Source: Planctomycetota bacterium
Lineage (GTDB): Bacteria; Planctomycetota; UBA1135; GCA-002686595
Assembly (NCBI GenBank): GCA_016714045.1
Contig: JADJNY010000005.1
Span: 248,001 to 312,000, forward strand
DNA: 64,000 nt
Direction: 5' to 3'
Shown here: piece by piece, positions 58,165-64,000 of the stretch
How the letters are laid out: each line of letters starts with the position of its first letter
Numbering within the stretch: position 1 is the stretch's first letter
Position numbers and translations under genes: made by a program
The notes under the pieces: generated by a model
What the model saw: only the letters and a program-made list of their open reading frames with translations
What the model was told of the DNA's origin: nothing
The model's database searches: none

Positions 58165-59165
58165 GGCCCGACCTGCTCACGATCGACGGCAGCCAGGGCG
58201 AAGGCGGCGGCCAGATCCTGCGCACGAGCTTGTCGCTCGCGCTCGTGACCGGCACGCCGTTTCGTATCGAGAGAATCCGCGCCGGGCGCGAGCGGCCAGG
58301 GCTCCTGCGTCAGCACCTGACGGCGGTGCAGGCCGCCGCGCGCGTCGGTTCGGCCGAGGTGCGCGGCGCGGAGCTCGGCTCGAAGGAGCTCGAGTTCCGC
58401 CCCGGCGCCGTGAACGCCGGGCACTATCGCTTCGCGGTCGGGACGGCGGGCTCGGCGGGGCTCGTGTTCCAGACCGTGCTGCCCGCGCTCTTGCGCGCGG
58501 GCGGGCCTAGCACGCTCGAACTCGAGGGCGGCACGCACAACCCGCTCGCGCCGCCGTTCGACTTCCTCGCGCGCATGGGCGCCCGAGTCGAGCTCGCGCT
58601 CGAGCGCCACGGGTTCTTCCCCGCAGGCGGCGGACGCTTCACGGCCCGCATCGAGCCCGCGAGGACGCTCACGCCGCTCGTGCTCGAGGAGCGCGGCGCG
58701 CTCGTCGCCCGCCGCGCGCGCGCGCTCGTCGCGAACTTGCCCGCGAAGATCGGCGACGTCGAGCTCGATGCGGCGCGCCGCGCGCTCGGTTGGCGCGAGA
58801 GCGAGTGCAGCGTCGAGCTCGTGCGCGACTGCGCGGGTCCCGGCAACGTGCTGCTGCTCGAGGTCGAGCACCAGCATGGGACCGAGCTCGTCGCGAGCTT
58901 CGGCGAGCGCGACGTGCGCTCCGCGACGGTCGCCGAGCGCGGCGCGCGCGAGCTCGCGCGCTACCTCGAGAGCGGCGTTCCAGTGGGGGAGCACCTCGCC
59001 GACCAGCTCGTGCTCCCGCTCGTGCTCGCGCGGAGCGGGAGCTTCGTCACGCTCGCGCCGACGGAGCACCTGCGCACGAACCTCGACGTGGTGCGGCGCT
59101 TCGTGGACGTGCCGCTCGCGCTGGAGGAACTCGGCGCGGATCGCTGGCGCGTGCGCGCGGGCTGA
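58161..59165 (+). CDS. rtcA: RNA 3'-terminal phosphate cyclase RtcA
   Basis: A 334-residue RNA cyclase of the RTC family that converts 3'-phosphate ends to 2',3'-cyclic phosphates, producing RtcB substrates. Motifs are LLTIDGSQGEGGGQILRTSL at the N-terminus, LELEGGTHNPLAPPFDF, and the adenylylated His in LAPTEHLRTNLDVVRRF near the C-terminus. The start is uncertain. The TTG at 58161 overlaps the rtcB stop as TTGA and gives the family length, whereas GTG at 58149 in the same frame is also possible. The operon has no visible rtcR regulator, and no sigma-54 promoter was recognised in the 112 bases upstream of rtcB. Confidence 0.9.
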   Translation: MRPDLLTIDGSQGEGGGQILRTSLSLALVTGTPFRIERIRAGRERPGLLRQHLTAVQAAARVGSAEVRGAELGSKELEFRPGAVNAGHYRFAVGTAGSAGLVFQTVLPALLRAGGPSTLELEGGTHNPLAPPFDFLARMGARVELALERHGFFPAGGGRFTARIEPARTLTPLVLEERGALVARRARALVANLPAKIGDVELDAARRALGWRESECSVELVRDCAGPGNVLLLEVEHQHGTELVASFGERDVRSATVAERGARELARYLESGVPVGEHLADQLVLPLVLARSGSFVTLAPTEHLRTNLDVVRRFVDVPLALEELGADRWRVRAG

Positions 59166-59265
59166 GCTCGAACCGCGCGAACGGCCCGTTCTCTCCTCGG
59201 CTCCGGCGCTCCCGCCGGCACGCCGCGGATCCGGCGCGCGCGCGGCTCGCGGGCGAGGACGACGA

Positions 59266-60105
59266 TCAGAAGTCGAGCGCGGCGGCCGGCGACGTGCGCA
59301 CTTCGAGCGGCACGAGGAAGAGTCCGTGCGGCGTCCGGCAGCGGATCGATCCGCCGACGGCGCAGGAGGTCTCGCGGTGCTTCGCGAGGTTCACGAGCAC
59401 GCTCAGTCCCTTGCCGCGCGTCTGTTCCATCGTCAGCGCGAGCGTGCCGCGGCCGCCCGGCGCGAGCTCGACGAAGCACTCGGACTTCAAGAGCGAGTAC
59501 CGCTTCCCGTTCAGCTCGAGGAAGCTGTCCACCGACTCGAACGACAGCGGGAACGAGTTCGGGTTGTGCACGCCGAGGCGCACCGTGAACGCGCCGTCGA
59601 GCGGGTTCCCACGCGCGCCCTCCACCGAGACGTTCGGCATCTTCGGCATCGGGACGACCTTCGTCGCCTCGAACGCGATCGGCTCGAACCCGATCGGGTA
59701 GACCGTGCCGCGCAGCGCGACGCGCGCCGATTCTTCGGCGAGCACGTCGTCGAGTTGGCCGGTGAGCTGCTCCTGCGTGACCTGGAACGGCAGCGTGACC
59801 GTCTGGCGTCCGCGCGCGCTCATCGGCTCCAATTCGGCGAACGACTCGGTCAAGAACGGCTGGTCGTGCAGGAGCGCGCAGTAGTCGACGCGTTCGAGGT
59901 CGAGCGGCCCGCGCATCTCGTTCGTGATCACGACGCGACCGACGAACTGGATCCCGTCGGGGCTGATCACGGTCGAGTCGAGCTGCACGGACACGCACGG
60001 CGCGATCGGCACGACGGGCTCGGCCGGGCACTGCTCGGTCGATGCGCACGCGGACGCCCAGAGCACGGAAACGAGCGCCAAACCGATGCGAGTGCTGTGT
60101 GCCAT
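59266..60105 (-). CDS. lipoprotein with two WHy/LEA14-like domains
   Basis: A 279-residue protein starting at ATG 60105 after GGGAGAGG. The signal sequence ends in a lipobox-like Cys (VSVLWASAC, Cys20). Two WHy (LEA2/LEA14-like) beta-sandwich domains follow. The first contains VVITNEMRGPLDLERVDYCA and VTLPFQVTQEQLTG. The second carries the clearest motif, VRLGVHNPNSFPLSFESVDS, with LELNGKRYSLLKSECF. WHy domains occur in stress- and desiccation-related proteins and in bacterial lipoproteins with unknown ligands. Location in the outer or cell membrane is inferred. It is convergent with rtcA, across 100 bases that show no strong hairpin. Confidence 0.82.
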   Translation of the reverse strand: MAHSTRIGLALVSVLWASACASTEQCPAEPVVPIAPCVSVQLDSTVISPDGIQFVGRVVITNEMRGPLDLERVDYCALLHDQPFLTESFAELEPMSARGRQTVTLPFQVTQEQLTGQLDDVLAEESARVALRGTVYPIGFEPIAFEATKVVPMPKMPNVSVEGARGNPLDGAFTVRLGVHNPNSFPLSFESVDSFLELNGKRYSLLKSECFVELAPGGRGTLALTMEQTRGKGLSVLVNLAKHRETSCAVGGSIRCRTPHGLFLVPLEVRTSPAAALDF

Positions 60106-60231
60106 GCGACCTCTCCCGAGGGGCGCCTGGCCCGCTCAGGCGCCGTCTTCGAGCGTCGGAGCTGCCGATCTTGAGTCGGAGTGACCGGCCGCCTCCCAGC
60201 GCAGCCCGGTCGAACTCGCCGTCGAGCGCTC

Positions 60232-61377
60232 CTACGCGCGGAAACACCGCGCGAGCGTGAGGTCCTGGTCCTTGTAGCTCGTCGCGCGGCCTTCGCCGTA
60301 GATCTTCTCCGGCCGCCCGCTCGTCCTGAAGAACCGCAGGCGACAGAACAACTGTCCGTCCTCGACGAGGAACGGCACGTCGTGCGCGCGCACCTCGAGC
60401 ACCGCGGGCGTGCCGTCGTTGACGACGCCGCCCTGCACCTTGTCCGAGCTCTTCCAGCCGAACCCGTTGTCGAAGAAGCCCGCGTAGTTGTTGCGCAGCT
60501 CGCCGATGCCCGTGTCGACCGGCAGCATCTCCGCCGCGAACTTCGGCGGCACGCGCAGGCGCTCCTTGCTCGCGAAGATGTAGAAGCTGCCCGGCCCGAG
60601 GATGCAGCGGCCGTTCGGCGCGTGCACGGGCTCCCAGAACGCGCTGCGCTCGTGCGCGCCTTCCTTCGAGAACTCCAGGACATCCGTGTCGCGCGCCGCG
60701 CGCCATCCCGCGGGCTCGCGGTCCGCGAGGCCGACGGAGAGCAGCACGCAACCCTCTTCGTCGACGCGCAGGTCCTCCTGCTTCACCGCCGCACCGCCCG
60801 TGAACACGATCGGCGTCCGCGCGTGGAGCGCGCGCACTTCGTTCACTTCGAGCGCGGGCTTGCCCTGCGCGAGCCGCAGCTGCGCGAGCCGGTCGCCACG
60901 GCGGAGGCGCACCGGGAAGGACAAGGGCGAGACCTCGATCCACACGCGACCCCGGAAGCCCGCCGGCGCTTCGTCGAAGCGCGGATGTCCGTCGCAGAGC
61001 ACGCGCGTGAAGATGTCGCAGCGTCCAGTCGAGCTGCGCGGGTTGAAGCGCGCCCAGAGCTCGGGCGGGAGCGCCAGTTCCTCCTCGAGCGCCACGAGGT
61101 AGACCTGCCCCTTCTCGAGCACCGCTCCGTCGCCCTCGAGCGACAGCTTCGAGATCGCGAGCTCCGCGAGGCGTGCCTCGACGGGGCCGCCGAACGGTAG
61201 GAAGCCCGCGCGCACGCGCCACGCGACCGGACCGAGGCGCAGGTCGAGGCTCGCGGGCTGCACCTGCTCCGGCGCGATGCGCGGGGCGCCCTTCGCGGAG
61301 CGGAGCGCCTTGCCGAAGAGGCTCGCGAGCTCGGTATCGACGAGGAGGAAGCCGGGCGTGCGCGCGGGGTTCGACAT
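60232..61377 (-). CDS. double-length dCTP deaminase (2'-deoxycytidine 5'-triphosphate deaminase)
   Basis: A 381-residue protein, about twice the length of E. coli Dcd, with two dUTPase-fold halves. The first half carries VQPASLDLRLG, FNPRSSTGRCDIFTRVLCDG (the PRSSxGR catalytic loop) and RVWIEVSPLSFPVRLRRGDR. The second half mirrors it (GPGSFYIFASKERLRVPPKF, GELRNNYAGFFDNGFGW, FLVEDGQLFCRLRFF). The enzyme converts dCTP to dUTP, feeding dTTP synthesis. This long form is known in alphaproteobacteria and some other bacteria. The ATG at 61377 is preferred; the frame is open to 61455. It stands alone with no dut or thyA gene nearby. Confidence 0.88.
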   Translation of the reverse strand: MSNPARTPGFLLVDTELASLFGKALRSAKGAPRIAPEQVQPASLDLRLGPVAWRVRAGFLPFGGPVEARLAELAISKLSLEGDGAVLEKGQVYLVALEEELALPPELWARFNPRSSTGRCDIFTRVLCDGHPRFDEAPAGFRGRVWIEVSPLSFPVRLRRGDRLAQLRLAQGKPALEVNEVRALHARTPIVFTGGAAVKQEDLRVDEEGCVLLSVGLADREPAGWRAARDTDVLEFSKEGAHERSAFWEPVHAPNGRCILGPGSFYIFASKERLRVPPKFAAEMLPVDTGIGELRNNYAGFFDNGFGWKSSDKVQGGVVNDGTPAVLEVRAHDVPFLVEDGQLFCRLRFFRTSGRPEKIYGEGRATSYKDQDLTLARCFRA

Positions 61378-61417
61378 GGGGGCGGACAGCCTACCCGCGC
61401 GCGACCGCCACGAAAGG

Positions 61418-61445
61418 GCGCGAGCGCGTGGGGACGCGCTCGCGC
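61418..61445 (-). terminator. terminator hairpin after the small secreted-protein gene
   Basis: Twelve perfect pairs (61418-61429 with 61434-61445) and a four-base loop, 26 bases past the stop codon at 61471 on the minus strand. The downstream strand reads CCTTTCG, a short pyrimidine tract. Confidence 0.65.
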
Positions 61446-61470
61446 TTCGGGACAACCGGGCTGGGGTGAT

Positions 61471-62052
61471 TCAGTGGAGGGCGAGCTCGGCGGGGAGCGC
61501 CGCCGGCGCGCGCTCGATCCGCACCACGATCGGCGGGCGGACGATCGGCACCGCGATCGGCTCGTACACACCGAACGCGTGGCGCGCGTTCAGGCCGCCG
61601 AGGTAGAGGCGCGGGCCGTCGACGGTCGCGACGAAGTGCACCGGGATGACCTCGGCGTGGCCGAACGAGGTGCCCTCGGCCGGGGTGAAGACCAGGATCT
61701 CGATCGCGCCGCCGCGGTCGACGAGGACGTACGGCAGGATCGAGTGGCCGTCGTTCACGAGCCCGCCGTCGAAGATCGGGAGGGCCGCCATGCGCGCGTC
61801 GGCGGTGCGGGCGAGCTGCACGACGAGCGGCTCGCGGTGGAACTCGAGCTTCGCGACGGGGAGCGCGCGGCCGGGGAGGGCCAGGGTGCGCTCGAGGTCG
61901 AGGCGCCAGAGGCCGTCGAGGCGCTCGGCGACGGCGTCGCGCAGCGCCAGGCGGGCGAGGCCTTCCGGGGCCGGGACGATCGGCGCGGCGGCGGCGAGCG
62001 CGGGGACCAGGGCCAGGGCAAGGAGGGGGAGGAGGTTCTTGAGGAGCTTCAT
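61471..62052 (-). CDS. small secreted protein of unknown function
   Basis: A 193-residue protein with a signal peptide (MKLLKNLLPLLALALVPALA, cleavage before APIVP). The mature part is beta-rich with alternating hydrophobics (KLEFHREPLVVQLARTADAR, HSILPYVLVDRGGAIEILVF, HAEVIPVHFVATVDGPRLYL). It ends in repeated Pro-Ile/Val motifs (PIAVPIVRPPIVVRIERAP). No domain or active site was recognised. The start at ATG 62052 is chosen for the signal peptide; the frame extends upstream without family-like sequence. It sits between the dCTP deaminase gene and the divergent sucC gene. Confidence 0.7.
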   Translation of the reverse strand: MKLLKNLLPLLALALVPALAAAAPIVPAPEGLARLALRDAVAERLDGLWRLDLERTLALPGRALPVAKLEFHREPLVVQLARTADARMAALPIFDGGLVNDGHSILPYVLVDRGGAIEILVFTPAEGTSFGHAEVIPVHFVATVDGPRLYLGGLNARHAFGVYEPIAVPIVRPPIVVRIERAPAALPAELALH

Positions 62053-62459
62053 GGGGGCGGCTTTCGTGTCCAGCGGGTGTCGAGTTCGGGGCCGGCGATC
62101 GGCCCCACACTCCCGCCAGGGGTGCGGCTCGGTGGGGCGCACGTGAAAATCGAAACGGATTCGCGCGCGAGGCGCGCCGCGATCGCACCCCGTCGGTGGC
62201 TCGCCCCGGTGTCCGCGCCGCTCGTGCGGGTGGCCGACGGCGTTCCTCCGCCGAGCTCCGCCGACGGAGGGCGTTCCTCCGCCGAGCTCGGCTGCCGGCG
62301 GGCGTTCCTCTGCCGGGCTCCGCTGTCGGCGGGCGTTCCGCCTTCGGGCTCCGCCGACGGCGCGCGCACGGCTCGCTCGCGGCGCATGGCCTCGACGCAC
62401 GCGCACCGCTACACTCCCGCGCCTCGATTTCCACCCCACCGAGACCGCAGTCCCCCGCG
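62053..62459. repeat. 407-base divergent intergenic region with 31-base tandem repeats
   Basis: Four copies of a 31-base unit, with GCGTTCC starting at 62240, 62271, 62302 and 62333 and a decayed fifth near 62364. Each copy carries a GAGCTCC/GGGCTCC core and a CGCCGACGG-like end. Copies differ at several positions. No gene was seen. The sucC promoter and ribosome-binding site must lie between about 62370 and 62459 or overlap the repeats. Confidence 0.75.
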
Positions 62460-63629
<1,170 letters not shown>

Positions 63630-63645
63630 AAGGAACACGACCACC

Positions 63646-64000
63646 ATGAGCATCTGGGTCAACAAGGACACGCGCGTCATCTGCCAGGGCCTCACCGGGA
63701 AGACGGGCACGTTCCACACCGAACAGGCGATCGCGTACGGCACGAAGATGGTCGGCGGCGTCAACCCCGCGAAGAAGGGGACGGCGCACTTGGGCCTCCC
63801 GGTCTTCGGCACGTGCCAGGAAGCACGCGAGAAGTCGGGCTGCAATGCGACCGTGATCTACGTGCCGCCGCCGGCGGCGGGCGAGGCGATCCTCGAGGCG
63901 ATCGACGCCGGGATCGAGCTCATCGTGACGATCACCGAGGGCATCCCGGTGCTCGACATGGTCAAGGTCGCGGAACGCCTCGCGCTCCCCGGCACGAAGT
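63646..64000 (+). CDS. sucD: succinyl-CoA ligase subunit alpha, 5' part
   Basis: The first 118 codons of SucD, cut by the window edge. ATG 63646 opens MSIWVNKDTRVICQGLTGKT, then GTFHTEQAIAYGTKMVGGVN, the CoA-binding Rossmann domain, and ATVIYVPPPAAGEAILEAID. ELIVTITEGIPVLDM is the family's nucleotide-proximal motif. The phosphohistidine lies beyond the edge. Together with sucC it forms the heterodimeric enzyme. Confidence 0.95.
   Translation, partial: MSIWVNKDTRVICQGLTGKTGTFHTEQAIAYGTKMVGGVNPAKKGTAHLGLPVFGTCQEAREKSGCNATVIYVPPPAAGEAILEAIDAGIELIVTITEGIPVLDMVKVAERLALPGTK

Noticed and set aside
62240..62370. CRISPR array at the 31-base repeats
   Set aside because: The units are directly adjacent with no spacers, so this is a plain tandem repeat.

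Overview
The window looks like a chromosomal piece of a Planctomycetota bacterium, probably an uncultured lineage. Hand-counted 60-base samples are about 65-70% G+C. Four predicted secreted proteins share a roughly 130-150 residue Cys-rich C-terminal module (Phe-Cys-x-Gly-Asp-Gly, then Cys-Pro-Cys, ending in a Tyr-Arg-Asn / Thr-Asn / Val-x-Trp block). From memory this module is typical of very large planctomycete exported proteins; that assignment is recall, not a search. No rRNA, tRNA, CRISPR array, insertion sequence or prophage was recognised.

Layout. 1-4.5 kb: end of a gene, a Sel1-repeat protein, a Phd/ParE-type toxin-antitoxin pair, a beta-propeller lipoprotein and an NAD-dependent epimerase. 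4.6-15.5 kb: a membrane glycosyltransferase-like protein, a secreted protein, malate dehydrogenase, RibD, a secreted thioredoxin-fold-like protein, an HExxH/TPR protein and a broken secreted protein. 15.5-21.1 kb, minus strand: a serine-biosynthesis cluster (serA, serB, class-V aminotransferase) followed by an O-methyltransferase and a DMT exporter. 21.3-25.7 kb: ruvA (frameshifted), a TPR protein with two RNA-polymerase alpha-CTD domains, a HIT protein (frameshifted) and murA. 25.7-48.9 kb: three large exported proteins, including an exceptional one of about 4,495 residues, around an island with a small membrane protein, a TerC-family protein, a ribosome-hibernation factor (frameshifted) and a divergent NhaR-type regulator. 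49.4-64 kb: a papain-like hydrolase and HerA-like ATPase pair, a HEAT-repeat protein, a kelch-like protein (frameshifted), the rtcB-rtcA RNA-repair pair, a WHy/LEA14-like lipoprotein, a double-length dCTP deaminase, a small secreted protein and sucC-sucD.

Two patterns dominate. First, seven genes are interrupted by single- or double-base frameshifts in short G/C runs, and one more by an in-frame TGA where a lamin-tail domain expects Trp. Adding the missing base or bases gives whole-codon gene lengths and family-consistent protein each time, so consensus indel errors are the simplest explanation, although real decay or phase variation is not excluded. Second, the exported proteins are mosaics of HYR, beta-helix, Ig-like, SprB, lamin-tail, MopE-like and Asp-rich calcium-type repeats joined to the shared C-terminal module, which makes that module a candidate sorting or attachment domain.

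Transcription units mostly end in strong GC-rich hairpins without a U-tract. Several operons are coupled by 4-base stop/start overlaps (antitoxin-toxin, rtcB-rtcA) or very short gaps (methyltransferase-DMT exporter 10 bases, ATPase-hydrolase 4 bases).
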